Positions 7,042 to 13,911 of a stretch of DNA of 32,003 nt are shown piece by piece. Made by a program: the position numbers and the translations under genes. Source of the stretch: Arthrobacter sp. MYb23 (GTDB taxonomy: Bacteria > Actinomycetota > Actinomycetes > Actinomycetales > Micrococcaceae); contig NZ_PCPR01000036.1 in assembly GCF_002979775.1 (NCBI RefSeq), positions 1 through 32,003 on the forward strand, in the 5' to 3' direction. The notes under the pieces are model-generated. The model was not told where the DNA came from and made no database searches. It saw nothing but the letters and a program-made list of their open reading frames with translations. Within the stretch, counting starts at the first letter, position 1. The number at the start of each line of letters is the position of its first letter.

Positions 7042-7097
7042 ACGAACTCTCGGCTTCGTCGAGGTTTGCCAAATTTGGCCATGCGTCCGCATCGGAG

Positions 7098-7190
7098 CAC
7101 CTAGTCGGTGGTGGGGAGCACTTATTTTGGGGGTTTTCAGCACCTAGACAGGCCCGAAACGGCACCTAGACGGGCCTCTCCAGTCCTAGG
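7098..7190 (-). repeat. Right array of TAGGTGC units, inverted relative to left array
   Basis: On the plus strand CACCTA occurs at 7098, 7141 and 7163 with CACTTA at 7119, giving steps of 21, 22 and 22 bp. A poor fifth unit may lie at 7183-7188. Read on the minus strand the outermost units are TAGGTGCCG and TAGGTGCTG, the same order as in the left array. The second is followed by AAAACCCCCAAAATAAGTGC, resembling AAAAACCCCAAAAATGAGTG on the left. The two arrays thus form inverted multi-site ends about 4.2 kb apart. Confidence 0.75.
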
Positions 7191-7378
7191 TGTCCCCTCT
7201 GGTGGGGCAGGGTGAAGCCCGTGGGGCTTTGTCGGTATCCTTTTCGGTTTGTGACTGAGCCGTCATAAGGCACTTGCTTCTTGTTAGTGCATCGACTGGA
7301 CATAACACACCGTGTTCACCATGCTGTTAAAGTGCTTCGGCACACCGACCACCGAACTACCTACTTTTTGGGGAACCA
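7191..7378 (+). promoter_or_regulatory. Leader of the type VII effector cassette
   Basis: The 188-bp non-coding leader contains a small hairpin AAGCCC/GGGCTT (7215-7229) followed by TTTGT, a weak terminator candidate. A GGGGAA ribosome site lies just before ATG 7379. I could not pick one convincing promoter. A promoter is expected here because the preceding region is decayed. Confidence 0.4.
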
Positions 7379-7717
7379 ATGGCCATCTTTGACATGGGCG
7401 CCGAAACACTCGGGAACCTGAGCAAACAAACCGACGCGTCCCACCAGGACCTCGGCGCACTGGTCCGCCGGTTCGTGGACGCCGTCACCCCGCTCGAAGG
7501 AAAATTCAGCGGCGCCGGCAAAGCCGCGTTCGACTCCTTCAAAAACCGGTCCGACCTCGTCGCCTCCGAACTGAACACCGCCCTGGCCGGCATCGTCCAA
7601 GGCCAGTCCGGGATGAACACCGCCTTCACCCAAGGCGACCTGTCCGCATCGGATAACGCACGCCGCTCCGAAGGCGCCGCGAACTTCGACGCCGCACGAT
7701 TCCAAGGACGGGCATAA
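7379..7717 (+). CDS. WXG100/ESAT-6-like secreted protein
   Basis: 112 aa, helical hairpin size expected of WXG100 proteins. Helix 1 covers about residues 5-40; the turn 'LEGKFSGAGKAAFDSF' places F-S-G where W-x-G normally occurs, followed by the conserved aromatic helix; helix 2 runs about 50-85 ('VASELNTALAGIVQGQSGM'). The tail is disordered. Such proteins are exported by the ESX/type VII system, usually as partners of larger effectors. It is the first gene of a run of five genes with spacings of 2, 30, 2 and -8 bp, so it is probably the partner or chaperone for the toxin at 8397. No secretion ATPase (EccC) is present in the window. Confidence 0.8.
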   Translation: MAIFDMGAETLGNLSKQTDASHQDLGALVRRFVDAVTPLEGKFSGAGKAAFDSFKNRSDLVASELNTALAGIVQGQSGMNTAFTQGDLSASDNARRSEGAANFDAARFQGRA

Positions 7718-7719
7718 TC

Positions 7720-8025
7720 ATGACCACCAACCGCATCGCCTACGACACCAACGTCTCAGCCCAGGTCCAGTCCGACATCCAAGCCCTCGCCGCGCACCTG
7801 GAAACCCTCATCGCCGCCCGCCAGTCCGATGTGAACCAGGCCATGGCAGACTTCCGCGCCGACGGCGTCGACGCCGAATACCAGGCAGTCGAAACCCGCT
7901 GGACCTCAGCGGCGGACGAAGTCAAAGCCATCATCGCCCTGGTCCGCACCACCCTGGGCACCAACGACGACACCGCCACCACCGCCGCTACCTCTGCCCG
8001 CAACGCCGTGCAGAGCATCGGCTAA
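7720..8025 (+). CDS. ESAT-6-like protein ('pore-forming ESAT-6 family' type)
   Basis: 101 aa, starting 2 bp after the previous stop. Two amphipathic helices (about 12-45 and 52-80) are joined around 'FRADGVDAEYQAVETRWTSA', with a Trp in the turn region and a Thr/Ala-rich C-terminus. The overall pattern matches actinobacterial proteins annotated as pore-forming ESAT-6 family members. It probably heterodimerises with the 7379 product or with the toxin's N-terminal domain for type VII export. Pore formation is a family label only and cannot be read from the sequence. Confidence 0.75.
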   Translation: MTTNRIAYDTNVSAQVQSDIQALAAHLETLIAARQSDVNQAMADFRADGVDAEYQAVETRWTSAADEVKAIIALVRTTLGTNDDTATTAATSARNAVQSIG

Positions 8026-8055
8026 CCCGCCGGTCTATAGAGGCAGGTGACTGGT

Positions 8056-8394
8056 ATGGCTGTGTGGAGTATTGATGTAGGCACCGCGCGGGCGGTGATC
8101 TCCTCGACCGCGAGCTCTGTTTCGGCCTTGGAGGAACCGTTGGCCAGGTTACAGGGCGCGGTGGAAGGAATCGCCGCGGCCGTGCCGTCGGCCCAGATTC
8201 AAGAAGCGTTGGGGGCATTGATCGAGAACGGGGTGGTTCCGGCCACCACAGACGTGCTCGAACGCAGCACCGCCGTCCTGGCAGGGACCTCCGAAGCCGT
8301 GAGCCATTACGCCAACGGCGACCTGGCCATGGCATCAACAGCGGCCTCCAGTGCCTCAACCGTGCACCTGTCCGTCTCGGCATTAGGGCGGTAA
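8056..8394 (+). CDS. DUF6507-like T7SS-associated protein
   Basis: 112 aa from ATG 8056; GTG 8047 is possible but GAGGCAGG (8039-8046) is better spaced from the ATG. It begins 'MAVWSIDVGTARAVISSTAS', the family-typical WxID start, has long Ala-rich helices, and ends 'YANGDLAMASTAASSAS', matching the YxxGDxxMA motif of DUF6507 proteins. These short helical proteins occur in actinobacterial WXG100 loci just before a large effector gene. Here the effector begins 2 bp later. A role as targeting or chaperone partner for the toxin is likely but inferred. Confidence 0.75.
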   Translation: MAVWSIDVGTARAVISSTASSVSALEEPLARLQGAVEGIAAAVPSAQIQEALGALIENGVVPATTDVLERSTAVLAGTSEAVSHYANGDLAMASTAASSASTVHLSVSALGR

Positions 8395-8396
8395 GC

Positions 8397-10583
8397 ATGG
8401 ACTTCAGCCAGGTGTGTGTCGCAGGTCCGGGCGCGTCCGGGATCAGCGTGGACGGGCTCCCGCCGCTGCCGGACCCGGACGCCTTGGACAGCCAGGGCCA
8501 AGCCCTCGCAGCGTCCGGGAACGCCGTTCATTCCGGGGTCAACGACGCCGCAAAATCCTGGGCAGGCCTTTCCAGCGCCTACGAGGCCCCCGAAGCCGGG
8601 CAGGTCCTGACCGCTTTCAACCCCGTGTTCTCCCGCTCCCAGGAACTGGCCAACCTGACCAGCAACGCCGCAACCGTGCTGGCCGCGTACGCGGACCGGG
8701 CCAGGGAACTGAAACAACGCATCAACACCCTCCGCTCGGAAGTCCACGCCCTGGACGAGCTCATCGGCGGCAACGATGACTGGCGCTCGAACCTGAAGAT
8801 CGTGGACCGTCACCGCAACACCATGGACAAAGCCAGCGCCCTGGCCCAAGCCATCCTCGACTCCGACGCCACCTGCGCCACCGCACTAAGCGCCCTGACC
8901 GGCGGGCAAAGCTACCATCCCCCGACCATCCCCCGGGCGAACCTCAACAGCTCCACCGACATGACCGCCAACGGCTTCACCCACGTCCAGCACTACATGG
9001 GCAACGACGAAAAACTCCCCGACCTTCCCTGGGGGCCACCGAACATCTCGGTCCGGCTCGGCGGGGCCGGCTCGGCCGGCCAAGGGTTCACCAGCGCCCT
9101 GATCGGCGCCTTTCAAGGCCTGCACACCCTGCTGTTCACCACCGACACAGCCAAACAAGTCCAAGCCTGGCAAGGGATGTTCGCCCTCGGCGCCGCGGCG
9201 CTCACCACCAGAAACGTGTTTGCCCGCGGCGGCAAAGACATGACCTCCGACGAAGCGCAAGCCGTCCTGACCACCGTCAACGTGGCCAAGGAAACCATCC
9301 ACTACGACGAATGGGGCACCGACCCCGCCTACGCCATCGGCGCGACCACCTTCGACGTCGGCTCGATGTTCATCGGCGGCACCGGTATCGGGATTAAGGG
9401 AGTATCCCTCGGCGGCAAACTAGGTGCCGAAACCGCGGCCCTCACCAAAGCCGCCACTTTGTCCAAAGCCACGACCAGTATCACCGGCGCAACCCGCACC
9501 ATGCTCGGCGAAACCGCAACAGCCATCACAGCCAAACTCACCCAAGCACGCACCGCCATCTGGAACAACGGCATCGGCACCGCCCTAGACAAACTCGACA
9601 ACGGGCTGGCCAAACTCAACCAAACCCTCAACGGACCACAACCCGCCCTGGCGAATGCGCCGCGTGTTGTTCCAGATCTTCGGCCTTCCAACACGTGGCT
9701 CGCGCATGTTGACGGCCGGCCGACTCAGAGCAGTCCAAGCGGCGATCATCTTTTGCGGGCTGAAACGGGCCCGGCTCTCCACAATCCGTCACCTGCTGAA
9801 TCAACGCTTTCTGAAGTTCATCCGGAACGGCTGCAAACAGGGGCTAGTGACAGCCCGACAATCGCACTTCCTCACGGAGGTTTGCCTCCAAGCCCTCAGG
9901 ACTACCCTCGTCCAAGCACGGACCGCACCATCCAGATTTCCGCAAGTGACGGCCCATCCCCTAGAACAGCCTTCGCGGGGCGAAGTGACCTTGAACCGAA
10001 TAGTGCCTATTTCGTAGAAGGTCGAGGAGACTTCTATACCGACAATCAAGGCAAGGTCACATACGTTGAAACCCAATATGGTCGGCGCGGAAATCTGAAT
10101 GCAGACCTAATCCAGATGCAACCCGACACGACTTATGTCGTTCACCCCGATATTATCAATCCCGTCGACGGCGCAAGTCATGCTCACGTCTTCCAGACTG
10201 ACGCAGAAGGCCGGTCGATACTCGCTCACACAGATCAACTAGCCCTCGGCGTTGCTGATCGCTCGGAATCGATTCAATCGCGCGTTGGCGACTATGGTGG
10301 AGATGGTTACGACGGCGGTCACATCTTCGCTAACGGGTTTGGCGGTGGTGGCGAGGACGGAAACATCGTTGCCATGATCAAGCGCCTCAACAGAGGAGCC
10401 GGTGAGAGTTACTTCAATCTGGAGAACGGTTGGAGATCAACATTAAGGGCTGAACCTGCAGCCAAGATTGCAGTAGACTTCCGTTCCCACTTTCTGAATA
10501 GTGACAAGTTGGCCCAGGTATTTGAAGTGCAGTACCAAGTAAACGACGGGCCGAAGAACAAGAGAGAATTCCAAAATGAATGA
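8397..10583 (+). CDS. Polymorphic type VII toxin, C-terminal Endonuclease_NS_2-like nuclease
   Basis: 728 aa. Residues 1-170 form a helical WXG/LXG-like export region. About 190-400 is an Ala/Gly-rich middle with hydrophobic segments (about 270-285, 305-340) that could aid membrane passage. About 420-540 is a Pro/Ser-rich linker. About 540-728 is the toxin tip. The tip reads 'YFVEGRGDFYTDNQGKVTYV', then 'DGYDGGHIFANGFGG' with candidate catalytic His642, and an Asn-containing 'DGNIVAMIKRLNRG' followed by 'YFNLENGW'. This is the DNA/RNA non-specific endonuclease (NS_2) layout seen in Bacillus YeeF-type LXG toxins. From about 9650 onward base and codon use become more AT-rich, marking an exchanged C-terminal module. 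The stop overlaps the immunity gene. Confidence 0.85.
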   Translation: MDFSQVCVAGPGASGISVDGLPPLPDPDALDSQGQALAASGNAVHSGVNDAAKSWAGLSSAYEAPEAGQVLTAFNPVFSRSQELANLTSNAATVLAAYADRARELKQRINTLRSEVHALDELIGGNDDWRSNLKIVDRHRNTMDKASALAQAILDSDATCATALSALTGGQSYHPPTIPRANLNSSTDMTANGFTHVQHYMGNDEKLPDLPWGPPNISVRLGGAGSAGQGFTSALIGAFQGLHTLLFTTDTAKQVQAWQGMFALGAAALTTRNVFARGGKDMTSDEAQAVLTTVNVAKETIHYDEWGTDPAYAIGATTFDVGSMFIGGTGIGIKGVSLGGKLGAETAALTKAATLSKATTSITGATRTMLGETATAITAKLTQARTAIWNNGIGTALDKLDNGLAKLNQTLNGPQPALANAPRVVPDLRPSNTWLAHVDGRPTQSSPSGDHLLRAETGPALHNPSPAESTLSEVHPERLQTGASDSPTIALPHGGLPPSPQDYPRPSTDRTIQISASDGPSPRTAFAGRSDLEPNSAYFVEGRGDFYTDNQGKVTYVETQYGRRGNLNADLIQMQPDTTYVVHPDIINPVDGASHAHVFQTDAEGRSILAHTDQLALGVADRSESIQSRVGDYGGDGYDGGHIFANGFGGGGEDGNIVAMIKRLNRGAGESYFNLENGWRSTLRAEPAAKIAVDFRSHFLNSDKLAQVFEVQYQVNDGPKNKREFQNE

Positions 10584-11031
10584 TCAAGGCGGACTTATTG
10601 CTGAACGCGAGTCGTTCAATAATCTGGGCAAGCTTCTTCATGGATTGCTAGGGCCGGGTGATGACCGAGTAGAATTTACCGCTAACGTTACTGCATCAAC
10701 AAACGAACAACACATCTACATTTATAACCCAGACGGAAGGTTCTCTTCGCCGAAGGGCGCGTTCAACGACGCAGATGGCTCGTTCGAACTCTCCCAAGCC
10801 ATGAAGGAGCTCCGCAGAGCTGCATACAAACCCGGCTCGGGCACGTGGTTCAGCATGAACATGGTTGTTACGTCAAAGGGTAGCGCCACTGCGGAATACA
10901 ATTACGATGATGAACCTCAGTGGGATTTCCCCGTCGCCTCAGCCGCCTATGTCCACGACCAGGAGAAATTCCCTCGCGATGAGAATCATATGCCAACTTG
11001 GTTAAAGCAAAAGTTACAAGAGGGTCATTAA
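10576..11031 (+). CDS. Probable cognate immunity protein, YezG/DUF600-like
   Basis: 151 aa, cytosolic, acidic. ATG 10576 overlaps the toxin stop by 8 bp (ATGAATGA), so translation is coupled and immunity is made with the toxin. A helix near the start ('FNNLGKLLHGLLGPGDDRV') precedes beta strands 'QHIYIYNPDGRF', then 'AMKELRRAAYKPGSGTWFSM', a strand 'TSKGSATAEYNYDDEP', and a final helix with W/L. This order and the YDYDD-like motif resemble the DUF600/YezG immunity family that neutralises YeeF-type nucleases. The AT-richer composition equals that of the toxin tip, so both were probably exchanged together. Family assignment is moderate; the immunity role is strong from context. Confidence 0.75.
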   Translation: MNDQGGLIAERESFNNLGKLLHGLLGPGDDRVEFTANVTASTNEQHIYIYNPDGRFSSPKGAFNDADGSFELSQAMKELRRAAYKPGSGTWFSMNMVVTSKGSATAEYNYDDEPQWDFPVASAAYVHDQEKFPRDENHMPTWLKQKLQEGH

Positions 11032-11170
11032 GACATATATTCAGTGGATTGCTCCCATCTGAACCTTGATCCTTTTGTCGTAATCGGCGGTCGGCCTGCA
11101 AGAGCGAATACTTGGGCGCGACAACGACTTAGATACACGAGGGCAGCTCGAACTGAGCTGGCCGAAGAAC

Positions 11171-11476
11171 CTAGCCGCCCGCGATCTCCCGCAACGTTTG
11201 CAGGTGCGCCGCCCACACGTTCCGTCCGGTACCCGTCAGGCTGGCCGACGTCCGAGGCATTTTGCCGGCGAAGCTCTTTTTGATCTTTACGAACTCGGCC
11301 TTCTCCAGAATTGAGAGCTGCTTGCTCAGCACCGAGTCGCTGACCTGAATCGCGTCCCTCAGGTCCTTGAAGTCCAACGACTCAGCCTTCGCGAGCGCAG
11401 CCATGATGGAGAACCGGACCGGTGAGTGGACGAGCTCGTTGAGCTTGTGACGCGGGTGTTCCGCCGGGGTGCTCAT
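11171..11476 (-). CDS. ArsR/MarR-type winged-helix regulator
   Basis: 101 aa, a single winged-helix domain: 'LVHSPVRFSIMAALAKAESL' (helix 1-2), 'LRDAIQVSDSVLSKQLSILE' (recognition helix), 'FVKIKKSFAGKMPRTSASLT' (wing), C-terminal helix. This is the small dimeric HTH class that commonly represses a co-transcribed membrane protein. ATG 11476 overlaps the upstream stop by 4 bp (ATGA), giving a two-gene operon. No metal-binding cysteines are visible. The two palindromic sites at 11957-11985 in the operon promoter are the likely operators. Confidence 0.85.
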   Translation of the reverse strand: MSTPAEHPRHKLNELVHSPVRFSIMAALAKAESLDFKDLRDAIQVSDSVLSKQLSILEKAEFVKIKKSFAGKMPRTSASLTGTGRNVWAAHLQTLREIAGG

Positions 11477-11916
11477 GCGCGCAGCTCACGGAAGGCAGCA
11501 GCAAGGCCGATGGCGGCAAGTGCGATAGCGGCGGGGATGTAGAACCAGAGGTTGCCGTCCCGGAAGAAGTAGGCGCCAACCACGAGCGCCACGACGTACA
11601 GCGCGAAGTACCCCAGAAGAGACGTCAGGAACCGTTTGGTGAAGCCGACCTTGGTGGACCGTTGGAACATTGGCCAAATGCACGCTGTGATCGCGGCCCA
11701 GACCCCTACGGAACAGGCCAACAGCGCCGCGCCGTAGCCAGCGACCAGAACGATGTGCAACCCGATCATCAGCAGTGAACCAATAATCGCGAGACTGGTG
11801 AACGTCACAGCCACTGGCCAGGCAGCTGCATTGATGGAGGAGGCGCCCAGCGAATCCGCTTTTGCCAAGAGTTCCCGTGCTTCAGCCGGTGACATGTTGC
11901 CTGTGTTCTCGTTCAT
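11473..11916 (-). CDS. Four-helix integral membrane protein
   Basis: 147 aa from ATG 11916, preceded by GGGGAAA; the longer open frame from 11991 would run through the promoter and is rejected. After a short charged N-terminus ('MSPAEARELLAKADSLG') come four hydrophobic segments at about 28-50, 54-76, 92-112 and 118-138, ending in a short charged tail. It is the first gene of the operon with the ArsR-like regulator. The function is not recognised. This pairing with a small winged-helix regulator is frequent in actinobacteria and often relates to stress or envelope functions. Confidence 0.75.
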   Translation of the reverse strand: MNENTGNMSPAEARELLAKADSLGASSINAAAWPVAVTFTSLAIIGSLLMIGLHIVLVAGYGAALLACSVGVWAAITACIWPMFQRSTKVGFTKRFLTSLLGYFALYVVALVVGAYFFRDGNLWFYIPAAIALAAIGLAAAFRELRA

Positions 11917-11949
11917 GGTTTCCCCAATGTTGTGCGGATCTATAACCTC

Positions 11950-11985
11950 ACCATAAGAAAGTACTTTCCAAGTTGTCAAGTACTT
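11950..11985 (-). promoter_or_regulatory. Promoter with two palindromic operators for the ArsR-like operon
   Basis: On the minus strand TTGACA (11974-11979) is followed after 18 bp by TATGGT (11950-11955). GAAAGTACTTTC (11957-11968), a perfect 12-bp palindrome, fills the spacer. A second palindrome AAGTACTT (11978-11985) overlaps the -35 box. Centres are 19 bp apart, about two helical turns. Occupancy would block RNA polymerase, consistent with autorepression by the regulator at 11171-11476. Confidence 0.65.
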
Positions 11986-12096
11986 TCCCATGACAGCCTA
12001 GTTAGCGCCCGCACCATCAGTCCCGGTAAATTTGGTTCCAAGAGTTTGACCCTCGGTGAGCAACACCACTCGCGCGCCTCACGAAAGCAGGATCAT

Positions 12097-13284
12097 ATGA
12101 CCGTCTCTCCCCTCATCTGGGGCATCACCATCGTCGTCATTCTGGCGCTCTTGGCCTTTGACTACTTCTTCCACATCCGGAAAGCCCACGTCCCATCGCT
12201 GAAGGAAGCGGCCATCTGGTCCTCCATCTATGTGGGACTCGCGATAGTTTTTGGGATCCTGGTCCTGATCTTCGGCGGCAGCCAGATGGGGTCCGAATAC
12301 TTCGCTGGCTACATCACGGAGAAGGCCCTCTCGGTAGACAACCTGTTCGTGTTCCTGATCATCATGGCGAGCTTCAGGGTTCCCCGCGAGGATCAGCAGA
12401 AGGTCCTGCTCTTCGGCATCGTGTTCTCCCTGATCGCCCGCACCGGCTTCATCTTCCTGGGCGCCGCACTCATCAACTCGTTCGCGTGGGTGTTCTACAT
12501 CTTCGGCCTCATCCTGCTCCTGACGGCCGGCAACCTGCTCAAGCCCGGTGACCATGGGGACGGTCAGGCCAACAACTTCATCATCCGCCTCGCCAAGAAG
12601 CTCTTCCACACCACGGACAAGTACGACGGCGACAAGCTCTTCACCGTGGTCAATGGCAAGAAGGCCCTGACTCCCATGCTGCTGGTAATGGTGGCCATCG
12701 GCGGCACGGACATTCTCTTCGCCCTGGACTCCATCCCTGCAATTTTCGGCCTGACCCAGAATGTCTTCATCGTCTTCACAGCCACCGCATTCTCACTCAT
12801 GGGCCTGCGCCAGCTGTACTTCCTGATCGATGGACTGCTGGACCGCCTCATCTACCTCTCCTACGGCTTGGCCGCAATCCTCGCGTTCATCGGCGTCAAG
12901 CTGATCCTGCACGCCCTACACGAGAACAACCTGCCGTTCATCAACGACGGTGAGCACGTGAACGTCATCGAAATCACCACGGGCCTTTCGCTGAGCGTCA
13001 TCATCGGCGTCCTGATCATCACCGTGGTGCTCTCACTGATTAGCCCAGCGGGCAAGGCCCAGACGGCCATCAACAACGCCCGCCGTCACGCCGTCGATTA
13101 TCTGGACCTCGATTACACCGCCGACACCAACGAGCGCGAGCGCATCTACCGCGCGCTGACCGCCGAGGAAGCGCAGATCGTGCAGATGCCTCTGAAGTAC
13201 AGGAACAAAGCCAAGGACGTCGAGACCATCCGCGAGCAGGTGAAGGAAGCGCACCGCCAGCACGAGGCGTTCCTCAACCGCTAG
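12097..13284 (+). CDS. TerC-family integral membrane protein
   Basis: 395 aa from ATG 12097; the frame is open upstream but lacks coding character there. About eight to nine transmembrane helices. Motifs of the TerC/Alx family are present: 'YFAGYITEKALSVDNLFVF' (acidic residues within helices that likely coordinate metal), 'GTDILFALDSIPAIFGLTQN', and a large cytosolic loop around 170-200. A charged cytosolic tail of about 70 residues ends the protein. The family exports Mn2+ or protects against tellurite; in actinobacteria Mn export for exported metalloproteins is the current view. It is divergent from the ArsR-like operon across 180 bp. I looked for a yybP-ykoY Mn riboswitch and did not see one. 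Confidence 0.9.
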   Translation: MTVSPLIWGITIVVILALLAFDYFFHIRKAHVPSLKEAAIWSSIYVGLAIVFGILVLIFGGSQMGSEYFAGYITEKALSVDNLFVFLIIMASFRVPREDQQKVLLFGIVFSLIARTGFIFLGAALINSFAWVFYIFGLILLLTAGNLLKPGDHGDGQANNFIIRLAKKLFHTTDKYDGDKLFTVVNGKKALTPMLLVMVAIGGTDILFALDSIPAIFGLTQNVFIVFTATAFSLMGLRQLYFLIDGLLDRLIYLSYGLAAILAFIGVKLILHALHENNLPFINDGEHVNVIEITTGLSLSVIIGVLIITVVLSLISPAGKAQTAINNARRHAVDYLDLDYTADTNERERIYRALTAEEAQIVQMPLKYRNKAKDVETIREQVKEAHRQHEAFLNR

Positions 13285-13304
13285 AACCCGCCAATGTCCT
13301 AGAG

Positions 13305-13907
13305 TCAGGCGCCCAGGAGCACGCTGATCTGATCCCGGATCTCGTCGCCAACCTGGGCGTCTGTCATGTCAATAGTCGCCGAGGACGCCATGCTGACGAA
13401 CATGATGGCCGAGACGATCCGAGCCAGTTTCTCCGGATCACGGGCAAGCAATTTCTTGTCGCGGCCCAAGACTTCAGCAATGGCCGCCTCGGTGCGCGTG
13501 GTGAGAGACAGAGCCTCTGCGTGGTGAGGTTCGGCGGGATCACCAAAGACGATTTCCCTGAGGTAGGAGCGGCCGTTTTCGATCTGAACGCGGTTGCACT
13601 CAATGATGGGTCGGATGATGGCCATCACCGCGTCAAGCACCGCGACTTCAGCGGCGGCCGCTGCGACTCCCGCGTCCAGCGCTTGGGCGTACTTGGCGTT
13701 GTGCACCAGCAGAAGTAGCTCCGCTTTGGTCTTCGCGTACAGGAACAAGGTTCCCGATCCGACGTCGGCCTTTTCCGCCACCTGCTGGGTGGTGACCTCA
13801 TCCACTCCGTACTGGGTGAAAAGTTCGCGTGCGGCCGCGGTGATGCGGTCAAGCTTTTCCTGCTTATTCCGCTCACGTCGGCCAAGTGTCTGGGGCGCAG
13901 GCTGCAT
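13305..13907 (-). CDS. TetR-family repressor of the oxidoreductase-hydrolase operon
   Basis: 200 aa. N-terminal HTH (about 12-58): 'ITAAARELFTQYGVDEVTTQ' then 'VAEKADVGSGTLFLYAKTKA' with the family-typical TLFxY(F/A) recognition helix. The rest is an all-helical ligand/dimer domain. It is the last gene of a minus-strand operon (oxidoreductase, hydrolase, tetR) with a 4-bp gap to the hydrolase gene, and is convergent with terC. The 18-bp palindrome at 15846-15863 in the operon promoter is the expected operator, giving ligand-released autoregulation. The inducer is likely a substrate of the two enzymes but is unknown. Confidence 0.92.
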   Translation of the reverse strand: MQPAPQTLGRRERNKQEKLDRITAAARELFTQYGVDEVTTQQVAEKADVGSGTLFLYAKTKAELLLLVHNAKYAQALDAGVAAAAAEVAVLDAVMAIIRPIIECNRVQIENGRSYLREIVFGDPAEPHHAEALSLTTRTEAAIAEVLGRDKKLLARDPEKLARIVSAIMFVSMASSATIDMTDAQVGDEIRDQISVLLGA

Positions 13908-13911
13908 TTAG

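Noticed and set aside
7315..7336. GTTCACC followed by a GTTAAAG-like sequence, resembling a PhoP box before the effector cassette
   Set aside because: The second unit is poor and the spacing is off by one; a single 7-mer match is expected by chance.
11992..12096. Possible yybP-ykoY manganese riboswitch before terC
   Set aside because: The leader is short and I could not find the conserved paired loop sequences; no supported structure.
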